The notes under the pieces are model-generated. The model had not been told where the DNA came from, searched no databases, and saw only the letters and a list, made by a program, of their open reading frames with translations. The translations under genes were made by a program, and so were the position numbers. From JAPOUP01 sp026708635 (GTDB taxonomy: Bacteria > Pseudomonadota > Alphaproteobacteria > Rhodobacterales > Rhodobacteraceae): a stretch of 64,000 bases of DNA. The stretch lies in the NCBI GenBank assembly GCA_965200115.1, contig OZ241336.1, forward strand, positions 1,116,001-1,180,000, in the 5' to 3' direction. Positions within the stretch are counted from its first letter, which is position 1. Each line of letters begins with the position of its first letter. This document shows, in pieces, positions 35,201 to 43,923 of the stretch.

Positions 35201-36015
35201 GGGCCGCGGCCGCGCCGGCGACGTCGCCGCCCCCGGAGCGCGCCCGGCACTGGACGCTCAGGGCCCTGGCCGAGGAAATGGGCGACATGGTCATCTCCAC
35301 GGTTCGCGGCATCCTCCTCCGTCACGGCCCCGGGCCTCACCGGGTGAGGACCTTCAGGGTCTCGCGCGACCCGAGGTTCGAGATCAGGGTCCGCGACGCC
35401 GCCGGCCTCCACCCCGACCCGCCCGACCGCGCGGCGGTCATCCCGGTGGACGGGAAGACGCGGACACGGGCGCCCGGACGGACGCGGAAGCCCCTGCCCA
35501 TGAGGCCGGGCCATGCCGGGACGGGGACGCGCGACTACAGGCGGAACGGCACGACCTGCCTGCCCGCGGCCCTCGACGTCGCCACCGGCAGGGCCGTCGG
35601 CCAGACGGCCGAACGGCGCCGCTCGGCGGAGTTCCCCGCCCTCCTCGACCGTGTCGCCGGGGGGACCGCGCCCGAAACCCCGGCGCGCGTCATCCCCGGC
35701 AGCGTCCCGTCGCACGGGTCGGCCGAGGTCCGCGAGTGGCTGAGGGGCCGTCCCGACCGGACATTCCACTTCACCCCGACCCCGGCGTCCTGGATGAACG
35801 CCGTCGAGGGGCTCTTCCCGAAGCTGGCGGGGCAACGGCTGAAGAACGCGGCCTTCGACTCGCTCGACGGGTGCGTCGCGGCGGTCGGGGGATACATCAA
35901 GCGCCACAACGCCAACGACGCCCGCCCGTTCCGCTGGAGCGGGAAGCCCGGGGACCTCGTCGAGGCGTGGAGGAGAGGGCACCGGAAGCTTGATGAAATG
36001 GCATCAAGTGAATGA
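34912..36015 (+). CDS. IS630-family transposase, probably inactive
   Basis: A 367-residue DDE transposase with an N-terminal helix-turn-helix ('TMRRTGMSEPTVRRWWDRFLAGGVDG') and an IS630 catalytic core. The first acidic motif is 'VIPVDGKTRTRAPG' (canonical VDEKT), and the third is 'SWMNAVEGLF' with the Glu intact. The second motif, normally LDN before 'xxSHKS', here reads IPGSVPSHGS, so the middle catalytic Asp is missing. The related copy at the right window edge retains LDN. The sequence is markedly richer in G+C and Arg than its neighbours. No terminal inverted repeats or TA duplication could be fixed by eye. Confidence 0.85.
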   Translation: MGRKSTRREIDLPDGDRERLEGIVNNPKGPRKRAWRARTVLAPGPGRGPAETMRRTGMSEPTVRRWWDRFLAGGVDGPLRDATRPPGRKPVPGDRVRAAAAPATSPPPERARHWTLRALAEEMGDMVISTVRGILLRHGPGPHRVRTFRVSRDPRFEIRVRDAAGLHPDPPDRAAVIPVDGKTRTRAPGRTRKPLPMRPGHAGTGTRDYRRNGTTCLPAALDVATGRAVGQTAERRRSAEFPALLDRVAGGTAPETPARVIPGSVPSHGSAEVREWLRGRPDRTFHFTPTPASWMNAVEGLFPKLAGQRLKNAAFDSLDGCVAAVGGYIKRHNANDARPFRWSGKPGDLVEAWRRGHRKLDEMASSE

Positions 36016-36111
36016 TTCGAACCACTAGGCGGAACTTCATGAAGGGTTTGCGCAGGAATCCCCAACGCTTCAAGGGCCCGGAGGCGGATTCCGGGGTTTT
36101 GAACCTGTCGC

Positions 36112-36124
36112 TTACATGGCAACA
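36112..36124 (+). repeat. TTACATGGCAACA repeat at left end of IS1634-type element
   Basis: This 13-mer occurs again at 37890-37902 and 37958-37970, all in the same orientation. It could be element-end binding sites or flanking target sequence. No inverted copy was found. Confidence 0.5.
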
Positions 36125-37878
36125 TCCCTGGCGGGGTCGATGTCCAGAAGTTCGAAGGCCCGGCGCTGCGGCTCCGTCGTCGTCGCCAGCAGCGGGAAGG
36201 CGTGGTCCGGAGCGCCCGGCAGCGTCACCTCGTTCAGCGTCAGCGTGCCGAGGTCGGCGAGCAGCGTGCGCAGGCTGTGGACCGGCAGCCCGTCGGGGGT
36301 GCGCCTGTCCGCCGCCTTGGCCCTGGCGCTCTCCGAGACCCTCGCGGGCTCCACCGGGGAGTTCCGTTGCGCCCGGGCGCCCTCTCGGTCGTCGTCCTCG
36401 AACAGCATCGGCGCGAGGCGGCGGCGCATGTGCCATTCCACGTGGAGCGCCAGCATGCAGAGGAACACGTGGGCCCGGACATGATCGGCCGAGTAGACGT
36501 GCACCGGCCGGATCCGCAGGTCGGTTTTCGCGTTCCGGAACGCGCGCCCGCCGCCCGCGAGCGACTTGTAGGCCTCCACCGCCGCCTCCGCGCCCATGGA
36601 GGCGGAATTCAGGCTGGTGCGGATCACGCAGGCGCCGTCGAGCCGCGCCTCCGCCTCGATCCGGTCGGCGTTGCGCGCCCGGTCCATGCCTCCGTCGCGC
36701 ACGTCGACGTCGAAGTGCTTCTCCACCCTGCGCCGGTTGGCCTCCCGCCCCAGGGCCTTGATCGTCCGGTCGCGGTTCGCCGGCCCCGGCCTGCGGCGCG
36801 CGGCCGCGGCGGCGATGCCGGCGAGCGTCTCCTCCGTGGCCTCGAGCAGGTCCTCCCGCTTCCGGCGCCTTTCCTCGCGGAGCCTCGGGTTGAGGCAGAC
36901 CATAAGCCGCTCGCCGGGAAAGTCCGGGCCCGTGACCTCGGCCACGGCGTCGGGAACGAGCGCCTCGGGGACGAGCGGGGCGGGCGCGCCGGACGGGCCC
37001 GCCCTCAGCAGCCTGCGGATGTCCGCGGTCCTCAGCGCCGAGATCCAGTCGAGCCCCGCCGGCTCCAGGTCCCCGCGGATCCGGGCCGTGGTGATCATCC
37101 CCCTGTCGCCGACCAGCGCCACGTGCCCGACGCCGAAGCGCTTCCGGACCCTGTCCACCTGGCTTGAGACGGTGGCAGGGTCGGACGCGTTCCCCGGGAA
37201 GACCTCCACGGCCACGGGGCAGCCGTCCGCGGCGCACAGCAGCCCGTAGGTGATCTGCCGCTTGCCTTTCCTGCCGTCGCGGTTGTGGCCGAACGCCGCC
37301 AGGGGGCAGCGCCGCCCCTCCAGGTAGCTCGAGGACACGTCGTACAGGATCAGCGTGTTCCCGCCCCTGAGATGGCGGTTCGCGAGGCCTTTCTCGATCC
37401 AGGGCTGGCGCCTCAGCAGCCAGTCGAGCATGCCCAGCATCTCGTTGCCGGTGACGGGGCCGAGCCCCAGCAGGGTCCCCAGGCTCGTCGACGCGGTCTC
37501 CGGGTCCAGCGCCCGGGCCGTCGCCAGCTTCGAGGCGGGGTCGACGACCCGCGCCACGACCGCCGCCACGGCGAGGTCCCGCGTGCGGTCCGCCTTGCGG
37601 CCCAGGACGCGCGCCAGCCCGAGCGCGCGGAGCGTGCCCAGCACGGCGGCCACGTGCCCGTGCGGCAGCGACCGGCGGATGGCGACGGCCGCGCCCGGCG
37701 ACGGGAACGTCACCCCGCCCGCGAGGGCGGCGCGGACGGCGTCGACGAGGGCGGGCGGCATCCTCGACAGGTTGGCGACGGTGCGCCTGCGGACGCGCTT
37801 TCCCTCGCGCCACGCCTCGCGCAGCAGGACGGCGGGCGGGGAGGAGCGGTTGGGGATGGTGTCGACGCTGAGGGCCAC
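36112..37878 (-). CDS. IS1634-family (IS4-group) transposase
   Basis: A 588-residue transposase of the IS1634 type. Landmarks are 'LALSVDTIPNRSSPPAVLLREAWREGKRVRRRTVANLS' at the N-terminus, 'LILYDVSSSYLEG' (first catalytic Asp), 'VALVGDRGMITTARI' (second Asp) and the C-terminal 'YKSLAGGGRAFRNAKTDLRIRPVHVYSADHVRAHVFLCMLALHVEWHM' with the YREK-like region. The GTG at 37878 gives the usual start; the open frame extends to 37971 through the element end. The stop codon lies within a TTACATGGCAACA motif that recurs twice at the other end. It appears full length and possibly active. Confidence 0.88.
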   Translation of the reverse strand: MALSVDTIPNRSSPPAVLLREAWREGKRVRRRTVANLSRMPPALVDAVRAALAGGVTFPSPGAAVAIRRSLPHGHVAAVLGTLRALGLARVLGRKADRTRDLAVAAVVARVVDPASKLATARALDPETASTSLGTLLGLGPVTGNEMLGMLDWLLRRQPWIEKGLANRHLRGGNTLILYDVSSSYLEGRRCPLAAFGHNRDGRKGKRQITYGLLCAADGCPVAVEVFPGNASDPATVSSQVDRVRKRFGVGHVALVGDRGMITTARIRGDLEPAGLDWISALRTADIRRLLRAGPSGAPAPLVPEALVPDAVAEVTGPDFPGERLMVCLNPRLREERRRKREDLLEATEETLAGIAAAAARRRPGPANRDRTIKALGREANRRRVEKHFDVDVRDGGMDRARNADRIEAEARLDGACVIRTSLNSASMGAEAAVEAYKSLAGGGRAFRNAKTDLRIRPVHVYSADHVRAHVFLCMLALHVEWHMRRRLAPMLFEDDDREGARAQRNSPVEPARVSESARAKAADRRTPDGLPVHSLRTLLADLGTLTLNEVTLPGAPDHAFPLLATTTEPQRRAFELLDIDPARDVAM

Positions 37879-37889
37879 GGGCCGGATCC

Positions 37890-37902
37890 TTACATGGCAA
37901 CA
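37890..37902 (+). repeat. TTACATGGCAACA repeat, second copy
   Basis: Lies 12 bases upstream of the transposase GTG start. Confidence 0.5.
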
Positions 37903-37957
37903 CGTTTCCGGCCATAATATGACATGAAAAGGCCATGTCAACACAAAATACACGCAT

Positions 37958-37970
37958 TTACATGGCAACA
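37958..37970 (+). repeat. TTACATGGCAACA repeat, third copy
   Basis: Lies 68 bases beyond copy two. Both are followed by CGT. Confidence 0.5.
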
Positions 37971-38202
37971 CGTATCCAATTTGAATCCCTGCTCTGGCGT
38001 GGAAAAGCCCAGCCCTACCAGAGGCTTGCGCGAAGTGGACGGGAAACTGTCAGGATGAAGTTCCGACTAGGACGGCGTCGCGTGAGGGTTATGGGCGGTT
38101 ATTGCGAAATGCCTATGGGAACCCACCCTCTCCGCCAATCCTGATCCGCCACGCCCATACCGTCGGATAGAAAGGTATGGGGCCTCCCCGGCTCAGGTAG
38201 CG

Positions 38203-39012
38203 CTAGAAACTCACTTCGACTCCCGGTAGATTCAGTGATGTGATCAGATCGCGAAGCTCCTGCCGCGCCGCGACCATCGAGATGCTGAAACGTCGGTTGC
38301 CGACATCCTGGAGATCGAGAAGGGTCAGTCCGCGCGGAAACAGTTCACGGAATGTCACCCGTTCGGAGAATCCGGGCGCAAGACGGAAACCTATACGTTT
38401 GGACAGTTCCACCAACGCGTCGTTCACTTTCCTCCGATTGATCATCTGCTGTACGCCCAAGCGGTTACGGACCACTATCCAGTCGGCTGGCGGGCGTCCC
38501 GCCCTGGCGCGGAGCTTCCGGGCGTCCCAGACCATCTCGGAGTACACGGACGGTCCAAGGATTCTGTTGGTTTCGCCATCGGCTCGGGCGAGGAGATCGA
38601 AATCAACGAAACTGTCGTTCATTGGTGTAACCAGCGTGTCGGCCAGCGCGTGGGCACCGTAACTCAGTCGTGTGTGTGAGCCGGGGCAGTCGATCAGGAC
38701 ATAGTCGGAGTCGCTCTCGATGGCCTCGACGGCCAACGCCAGTCTTCGGTCATCCATATCATCAACGGATTCGAGACCATCCCCGTCCGCCTGCGGGAAA
38801 TCGTGGAACTTTGGAATTGGCAGATCCACCCCATGGTTCGCGACGCACGCCTGCCTGTTTTCCAGATATCGTGTGAGCGTCCTCTGCCTGACGTCAAGGT
38901 CAATCACCCCGACCCGGTAGCCGAGTCGGGCCAGAGCGATCGCCACGTGCATCGCTACCGTCGATTTTCCGGCCCCACCCTTTTCATTACCAACAACGAT
39001 GAATCGCGCCAC
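38203..39012 (-). CDS. mipZ: division-plane positioning ATPase MipZ
   Basis: A ParA/MinD-superfamily ATPase of 269 residues that forms a bipolar gradient from ParB and keeps FtsZ rings at midcell in Alphaproteobacteria. The deviant Walker A 'GNEKGGAGKST' starts at about residue 7, followed by 'VGVIDLDVRQRTLTRYLENR' and 'YVLIDCPGSHTRLS' (Walker B). MipZ-specific segments 'LVTPMNDSFVDFDLLARAD' and 'RNRLGVQQMINRRKVNDALVELSKRIGFRLAPGFSERVTFRELFPRGLTLLDL' are clear. The GTG at 39012 directly follows GGAGGAGG; longer frames upstream are unlikely. Confidence 0.96.
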   Translation of the reverse strand: MARFIVVGNEKGGAGKSTVAMHVAIALARLGYRVGVIDLDVRQRTLTRYLENRQACVANHGVDLPIPKFHDFPQADGDGLESVDDMDDRRLALAVEAIESDSDYVLIDCPGSHTRLSYGAHALADTLVTPMNDSFVDFDLLARADGETNRILGPSVYSEMVWDARKLRARAGRPPADWIVVRNRLGVQQMINRRKVNDALVELSKRIGFRLAPGFSERVTFRELFPRGLTLLDLQDVGNRRFSISMVAARQELRDLITSLNLPGVEVSF

Positions 39013-39284
39013 TGCCTCCTCCGAGCGTTCCGGCTTCCGACTTGAACTCCAATTACAGGCGCGGGCGTAGCGGAATAAACTGTACAGGCGCGAAATCTCC
39101 GATGCCGAGTGTAGCGAACCGCAATCCTCCCGCACGCCTCGCCGACGGGTGCTTGCGCGGGCGGGCGCTCACGTGGGGCGCGGCAATACTCACGCGGGGC
39201 AACTGGCGTCCGAACGGACCGGTCGCCCGACGGGCAAGAGTGCCGCCGTGCGTCGGCAGGCCCGACTGCCAGGGTGAGCCGACC

Positions 39285-39506
39285 TCAGAAGCCCAAGCCC
39301 TCGTATTTCTTCTTGAAACGGGAAACGCGACCGCCGGAGTCCATCAACTGGGCCCCACCGCCAGTCCAGGCGGGATGGACCGACGGATCGATCTCAAGCG
39401 TAAGCATGTCGCCTTCATTTCCGTAGGTCGAGCGCATCTGCACGATCTCACCGTTCGTGAGTTTCACGTCGATTAGATGATAGTCGGGATGGATATCCTT
39501 TTTCAC
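39285..39506 (-). CDS. rpmE: ribosomal protein bL31
   Basis: A 73-residue 50S subunit protein. It starts with GTG at 39506, preceded by AAAGGAGA, giving MKKDIHPDYHLIDVKLTNG, the normal N-terminus. The longer in-frame ORF reaches into the rplS region and is not real. The C-terminus 'SVHPAWTGGGAQLMDSGGRVSRFKKKY' is typical. No CxxC zinc motif is present, as usual for alphaproteobacterial bL31. It is the last gene of the ffh-rpmE block, 13 bases after rplS. Confidence 0.97.
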   Translation of the reverse strand: MKKDIHPDYHLIDVKLTNGEIVQMRSTYGNEGDMLTLEIDPSVHPAWTGGGAQLMDSGGRVSRFKKKYEGLGF

Positions 39507-39519
39507 GAGCGGCTCTCCT

Positions 39520-39903
39520 TTACGCGTCCGGGCCTTTTTTCGGCCTGTAGGAAGTGTCTTCGGCGATCCGTGCGGATTTGCCGCGACGCGAGCGTAGGTA
39601 ATATAGCTTGGCACGGCGCACCTTTCCGCGACGCAGAACCGTTATCGATTCTATATTCGTCGAGTGCAGCGGAAATACGCGCTCCACGCCTTCTCCGAAC
39701 GAGATCTTGCGAACGGTGAATGACCCTGAAATCCCGTTGCCGTTCTTGCGAGATATGCAGACGCCTTCATAGTTCTGCACCCGCGTACGACTGCCCTCCG
39801 TGACCCTGTAGCCGACACGAAGCGTGTCACCGGCCTTAAAATCCGGTATATCCTTCGAAAGTCGAGCGGCCTGCTCGGCTTCAAGCTGTCCAATCAGGTC
39901 CAT
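39520..39903 (-). CDS. rplS: ribosomal protein bL19
   Basis: A 127-residue 50S protein at the 30S-50S interface. Typical sequence includes 'IPDFKAGDTLRVGYRVTEGSRTRVQNYEGVCI' and 'GVERVFPLHSTNIESITVLRRGKVRRAKLYYLRSRRGKSARI'. AGGAGA lies 9 bases before the ATG. It has standard length and lies between trmD and rpmE. Confidence 0.98.
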   Translation of the reverse strand: MDLIGQLEAEQAARLSKDIPDFKAGDTLRVGYRVTEGSRTRVQNYEGVCISRKNGNGISGSFTVRKISFGEGVERVFPLHSTNIESITVLRRGKVRRAKLYYLRSRRGKSARIAEDTSYRPKKGPDA

Positions 39904-39954
39904 GGACCTGTCTCCTGTTCTGCCTCCGGTTTAGCCGGAGAGGTTGATGCCACC

Positions 39955-40719
39955 TCATTGCTCTGGGTCTTCTTCCGGGTCCCTACCGCTCGTCTCACAG
40001 TAAGCCCGCCAGAGATCAGGCCGTCGTTGTTTCGTCAGCCTTTCGGCCATGACACGTCGCCATCTCTCGATCCGCCCGTGATGGCCGGAGAGAAGCACCT
40101 CCGGTATCCTGCGGCCGGCCCAGACGACTGGACGTGTATACTGGGGATGTTCAAGTAGCCCGTGCGTGAAGCTTTCGCTTTCGATGGACATCTGATTCCC
40201 GAGCACACGGGGTATAAGGCGGACCGTCGCGTCAATCAAGGCCTGTGCCGCGATCTCACCCCCGGTCATGATGAAGTCGCCGAAAGATATCTCCTCGATC
40301 GCGAATTGATCCATCACACGTTGATCGACTCCCTCATATCGCCCGCAGATGACGGTAACTCCTTGTGTCCGGCTAAGCCGGACGGCGGTTCGCTGCGTGA
40401 ATGGAGCGCCACGGGGTGACAGAAGGATCGTTGGCCAGGATCCGGAGGCGTGCCGCGTGTCTCTCCGAGCGTGTTCGACAGCCTCGCCCAAGACGTCCGC
40501 CCGAAGCACCATGCCGGCTCCGCCTCCCGCGGGAGTGTCATCGACATTCAGATGCCGCCCTGCCCCGAACTCACGTAGGTCGATGGTTTCAAGTCTCCAA
40601 AGTCCCGTTTCGAGCGCCCTTCCGGTGAGCGAGGCGGCAAGCACGCCGGGAAAAACCCGGGGGAATAGGGTGATGACCCTAGCGGTCCAGCCGCCCGTCG
40701 TTTCCGCGCTATCCGCCAT
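39955..40719 (-). CDS. trmD: tRNA (guanine-37-N1)-methyltransferase
   Basis: A SPOUT-class enzyme methylating G37 of tRNAs reading CNN-type codons, preventing +1 frameshifting. Signatures are 'VITLFPRVFPGVLAASLTGRAL', 'VDDTPAGGGAGMVLRADVL', the knot segment 'VICGRYEGVDQRVM', 'EEISFGDFIMTGGEIAA' and 'LLSGHHGRIERWRR'. The 254-residue product begins MADSAETTGG. An in-frame start at 40788 exists but adds a non-conserved segment; neither has a strong Shine-Dalgarno. It lies between rimM and rplS, the standard order. Confidence 0.97.
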   Translation of the reverse strand: MADSAETTGGWTARVITLFPRVFPGVLAASLTGRALETGLWRLETIDLREFGAGRHLNVDDTPAGGGAGMVLRADVLGEAVEHARRDTRHASGSWPTILLSPRGAPFTQRTAVRLSRTQGVTVICGRYEGVDQRVMDQFAIEEISFGDFIMTGGEIAAQALIDATVRLIPRVLGNQMSIESESFTHGLLEHPQYTRPVVWAGRRIPEVLLSGHHGRIERWRRVMAERLTKQRRPDLWRAYCETSGRDPEEDPEQ

Positions 40720-40931
40720 CAGTTCGCGAGGCCGTCCGGTCGCGACGATCGAACGTCGCCCATGGGATTTGCGGGGACCAGCTGGCATTTCCGGAATTTC
40801 CTTTTTCGGCTTCCGTCCGGCGTTCTGTCGGGACCGCCCGCCCTGATATAACCCGCCGCATCCTACCCTCTTTCGGCCCGGTGGGGACGCCGGTTCGGGC
40901 GGCCGCGCTGGATGCGGGCATACCGTGCGCG

Positions 40932-41465
40932 TCAGCGCGGCTCCGTCTTCACCGATACAGGCACCAGACCGTCGGGTGGGTCGATGACGATTTTGCCCGC
41001 CGCGATGTCAACCGTCGGCACCGTAGCCGCGGTGAAGGGCAGCAGAACGGTATCCTTTGAGTTTTCCATCCTAACCTCAAGTATGTCTCCCGCCCCGAAA
41101 TCCAGAACCGCCTGCACGGCCCCCAGTCTCGCCCCATCTCTATAGACCGCCTCAAGTCCAATCAGGTCGGAATGGTAGAACTCATCGTCCTTGAGTTCTG
41201 GCAGCATGGAGCGGTCGGCGAACAGAAGCGTGCCACATAGATCCGTCGCCTGGTTTCTGGAATCCACACCCGCAAGCCGTGCCAGGAAACCGCCCTTGAT
41301 CGGACGGGTGATCGTTACCGAAAAGCTTCGTCGCGCCCTATCGCACCAAAGCGGACCGTAGCTGGAGATCGCCAACGGGTCCGCGCAAAAGCTCCTGAGC
41401 CGAACTTCGCCACGCACCCCGTATGCGCCGGTGATAGCGCCTACGCATACGCGCTTCCCCGGCAT
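40932..41465 (-). CDS. rimM: ribosome maturation factor RimM
   Basis: A 177-residue 30S assembly factor. The N-terminal beta-barrel starts 'VCVGAITGAYGVRGEVRLRSFC', and the C-terminal PRC-barrel contains 'DDEFYHSDLIGLEAVYRDGARLGAVQAVLDFGAGDILEVR' and 'LLPFTAATVPTVDIAAGKIVID'. It binds uS19 and helps head maturation. Located between rpsP and trmD, as in most bacteria. Full length. Confidence 0.97.
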   Translation of the reverse strand: MPGKRVCVGAITGAYGVRGEVRLRSFCADPLAISSYGPLWCDRARRSFSVTITRPIKGGFLARLAGVDSRNQATDLCGTLLFADRSMLPELKDDEFYHSDLIGLEAVYRDGARLGAVQAVLDFGAGDILEVRMENSKDTVLLPFTAATVPTVDIAAGKIVIDPPDGLVPVSVKTEPR

Positions 41466-41492
41466 CGCCCGCCTACCGTCCCCGTGACCGCG

Positions 41493-41948
41493 TCACGCGG
41501 CCGTCTCGCCATCATTGTTTTCAGTGTCGTGCGCGTCATCAACCTCCACTTCCGCGCCCGCATCCACGTCCGCGTTCACTTCCACTTCGTCTGTCGCTTC
41601 GTCTGTCGCTTGGGTCATCCGGGCCGCCCGTTCCTCGGCCCGTTCCAGCGCTTTCCTGTGCGGCTGCCCTTTTTTCGGATTGTCGCGACGCTTCCTTTCC
41701 AGCGCCCCCGCGGCTTCCAGCATCCGGCTTACCCGGTCCGTCGGCTGGGCACCCCTATCGAGCCAGTGCTGGATTCGTGTCATTTCCACCCTAACGCGAT
41801 CTTCGCGATCCTTGGGCAGAAGAGGATTGTAGGTTCCGAGCTTCTCGATGAAGCGCCCGTCCCTGGGCATCCGCGAATCAGCGGCGACTATCGAGTAGTG
41901 CGGACGTTTCTTGCTCCCGCGACGTGCGAGTCGGATTTTCATGGCCAT
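41493..41948 (-). CDS. rpsP: ribosomal protein bS16 with acidic C-terminal tail
   Basis: A small-subunit protein. Residues 1-85 are the normal domain ('MAMKIRLARRGSKKRPHYSIVAADSRMPRDGRFIEKLGTYNPLL'). A basic linker and a strongly acidic tail of about 40 residues ('EVEVNADVDAGAEVEVDD') follow, giving 151 residues against about 80-90 in E. coli. Tails of this sort occur in some Alphaproteobacteria. GGGGAG precedes the ATG. It is followed by rimM 27 bases later. Confidence 0.97.
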   Translation of the reverse strand: MAMKIRLARRGSKKRPHYSIVAADSRMPRDGRFIEKLGTYNPLLPKDREDRVRVEMTRIQHWLDRGAQPTDRVSRMLEAAGALERKRRDNPKKGQPHRKALERAEERAARMTQATDEATDEVEVNADVDAGAEVEVDDAHDTENNDGETAA

Positions 41949-41993
41949 TTGTCGGCTCCCCTCTGGGTGTGTTCCCTGGTTTCAGGCTGATGC

Positions 41994-42290
41994 CTACGAC
42001 TTGAATTTCTTATGGTGGCGAATGACTTCCCTGATGATGAACTTCAGGAACTCACTCGCGAACTCGGGATCCAGATCCGCCTGGCGGGCCAGATCCCGCA
42101 ACCGCTCTATTTTCTGCGCCTCCCGCTCAGGATCGCTCGGCGGAAGGTTATGGTCGGCCTTGAGCTTTCCGACAGCCTGCGTGTGCTTGAACCGTTCCGC
42201 CAACGTGTAGACGAGGATGGCGTCCAACCTGTCGATGCTCGCTCGATGGGTGCCAAGAAGTTCCGCCGGATTGATCGGGGTATCAGTCAT
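41994..42290 (-). CDS. aroQ: chorismate mutase (AroQ class)
   Basis: A 98-residue all-helical chorismate mutase that forms prephenate for Phe/Tyr synthesis. AroQ landmarks are 'RASIDRLDAILVYTLAERFKHTQAVGKLKADHNLPPSDPEREAQKIERL' with the active-site Arg/Lys residues, ending 'FLKFIIREVIRHHKKF'. Its position between ffh and rpsP is characteristic of Rhodobacterales-type genomes. GGAGAGA lies upstream of the ATG. Confidence 0.95.
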   Translation of the reverse strand: MTDTPINPAELLGTHRASIDRLDAILVYTLAERFKHTQAVGKLKADHNLPPSDPEREAQKIERLRDLARQADLDPEFASEFLKFIIREVIRHHKKFKS

Positions 42291-42444
42291 GGATGTCTCT
42301 CCGCAGCAGGATGGTCCCGGACGGTCTCCCCGGGCGCGCTTCAGGAAGCGCGCGGCGTCGAGAGATCGTTGGCCTCACGGGCATCTGGAACTCACGGTGC
42401 GGCCGGCCGCTTGCCCGCTCCGCCGTCATTTCCGGGATCGGACA

Positions 42445-43923
42445 TCAGGCACCGCCCTTCCCATCCGGCTCCGGGAGGACGCCGGTTCCCGGTCCGGTAA
42501 GTCCCGAAAGCCCCTTCAGCAGATCCGCGTTGCCTGTCGGCTGTCCCGCCATGAGAGGGGATGGACGGGCACCGCCGCCGAACAGCCCCTGCATCGCCTG
42601 CTGAACTCCGCCCTTACCCGGCTTGCCCATGCGCTTCATGGCTTTGCTCATTTCCCTATGCATCTTGAGAAGCCGGTTGACGTCGCTGACCTCCATACCG
42701 GAGCCGGCGGCGATACGTTTCTTTCGGCTTGCCTGGAGGATATGTGGATTCGCGCGCTCCATCCTGGTCATTGACTGAATGAGCGCCACCTGGTGGCGAA
42801 GCAACGTGTCGTCCAGGCCGGCCTGGGCGGTCAGGCCGCGCAGCTTTCCCATGCCCGGTAGCATGCTAAGGATACCGTCCATCCCTCCCATGCTGAGTGT
42901 CTGCTCCAGCTGCGCCCGGAGGTCGTTCATGTTGAACCTCCCTTTCTGGAAGCGCTGGATCATGCGTTCGGCTTTTTCCCGTTCGAAGGTGGCCTGGGCC
43001 TTCTCCACGAGCGCGACGATATCGCCCATGCCGAGGATCCGTCCCGCGACCCGCTCAGGATGGAATTCCTCCAAAGCGTCAAGTTTTTCGCCGACGCCCA
43101 CCATCTTGATGGGCTTGCCGGTGACCGCACGCATGGACAGCGCCGCTCCACCGCGACCGTCGCCGTCCATCCTGGTCAGAACGATGCCGGTTACGCCTAT
43201 GTCGCGATCGAAGTTTTCGGCGACATTGACCGCGTCCTGGCCGGTGAGGCCGTCCACTACCAGAAGCGTTTCGCGGGGATCCGCGATATCACGGACTTCG
43301 GCGGCCTGCTGGATCAGTTCCCGGTCAATGTGCAGTCGACCGGCCGTATCCAGCATATAGACATCGTAGCCACCGAGCGTCGCGTGCTGCCGTGCCCTGC
43401 GCGCGATGTCCTTTGCGCTCTGTCCCGGAACTATAGGCAGGGTATCCACTCCCGCCTGCCGGCCCAGGATCTCCAGCTGTTCCATCGCGGCGGGGCGGTT
43501 GGTGTCCAGGGAGGCGACCAGGACACGTTTTCCGTTCACGTCCCTAAGGCGTTTGGCGAGCTTGGCGGTGGTTGTGGTCTTTCCGGAGCCCTGAAGGCCC
43601 ACCATGAGAATCGGAGCGGGTGGACTGTCGACCTTCAGTTGATTCGTTTCACCGTCATCACCGGTCAGGACATTTATGAGTTCGTCGTGGACGATCTTGA
43701 TGACCTGCTGGCCCGGAGTGACTGACTTCGTGACCGCCTGCCCGGTAGCCTTTTTCTGCACGGCCCTTATGAAACTTCGGGTGACCGGCAGCGCGACATC
43801 GGCCTCCAAAAGCGCCGTGCGCACTTCGCGAAGCGCCGTCGCAACGTCGTTTTCGGAGAGAGCGCCCTGTCTCGTCAGCCGTTCGAACACCGCCGAGAGG
43901 CGCCCGGAGAGGTTTTCGAACAT
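42445..43923 (-). CDS. ffh: signal recognition particle protein Ffh
   Basis: The SRP54 GTPase, which with 4.5S RNA targets membrane proteins to FtsY and SecYEG. It has 492 residues. The N domain is at about 1-85; the G domain has 'GLQGSGKTTTTAKLA' (G1), 'DTNRPAA', 'DTAGRLHID' (G3) and 'TRMDGDGRGG' (G4). The methionine-rich M domain from about 300 includes 'QTLSMGGMDGILSMLPGM' and 'GSGMEVSDVNRLLKMHREM'. AAGGA precedes the ATG. It is the first gene of the housekeeping block. Confidence 0.98.
   Translation of the reverse strand: MFENLSGRLSAVFERLTRQGALSENDVATALREVRTALLEADVALPVTRSFIRAVQKKATGQAVTKSVTPGQQVIKIVHDELINVLTGDDGETNQLKVDSPPAPILMVGLQGSGKTTTTAKLAKRLRDVNGKRVLVASLDTNRPAAMEQLEILGRQAGVDTLPIVPGQSAKDIARRARQHATLGGYDVYMLDTAGRLHIDRELIQQAAEVRDIADPRETLLVVDGLTGQDAVNVAENFDRDIGVTGIVLTRMDGDGRGGAALSMRAVTGKPIKMVGVGEKLDALEEFHPERVAGRILGMGDIVALVEKAQATFEREKAERMIQRFQKGRFNMNDLRAQLEQTLSMGGMDGILSMLPGMGKLRGLTAQAGLDDTLLRHQVALIQSMTRMERANPHILQASRKKRIAAGSGMEVSDVNRLLKMHREMSKAMKRMGKPGKGGVQQAMQGLFGGGARPSPLMAGQPTGNADLLKGLSGLTGPGTGVLPEPDGKGGA

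Larger units (their letters stand above)
37879..38202. other. region between IS1634-type transposase and mipZ
   Basis: Contains the right end of the IS element and about 230 bases of host sequence. A 69-codon plus-strand frame (37935-38144, 'FESLLWRGKAQPYQRLAR') has no recognised relatives and may be debris. Nothing else is visible. Confidence 0.35.

Noticed and set aside
35897..37957. 686-codon minus-strand frame overlapping the IS1634-type transposase
   Set aside because: Shifted reading of the same high-GC transposase gene, giving Arg/Gly/Pro-rich sequence.
40134..40145. Third GTATAC-containing operator
   Set aside because: Only a half-site inside trmD (TGTATACTGG); no second arm.
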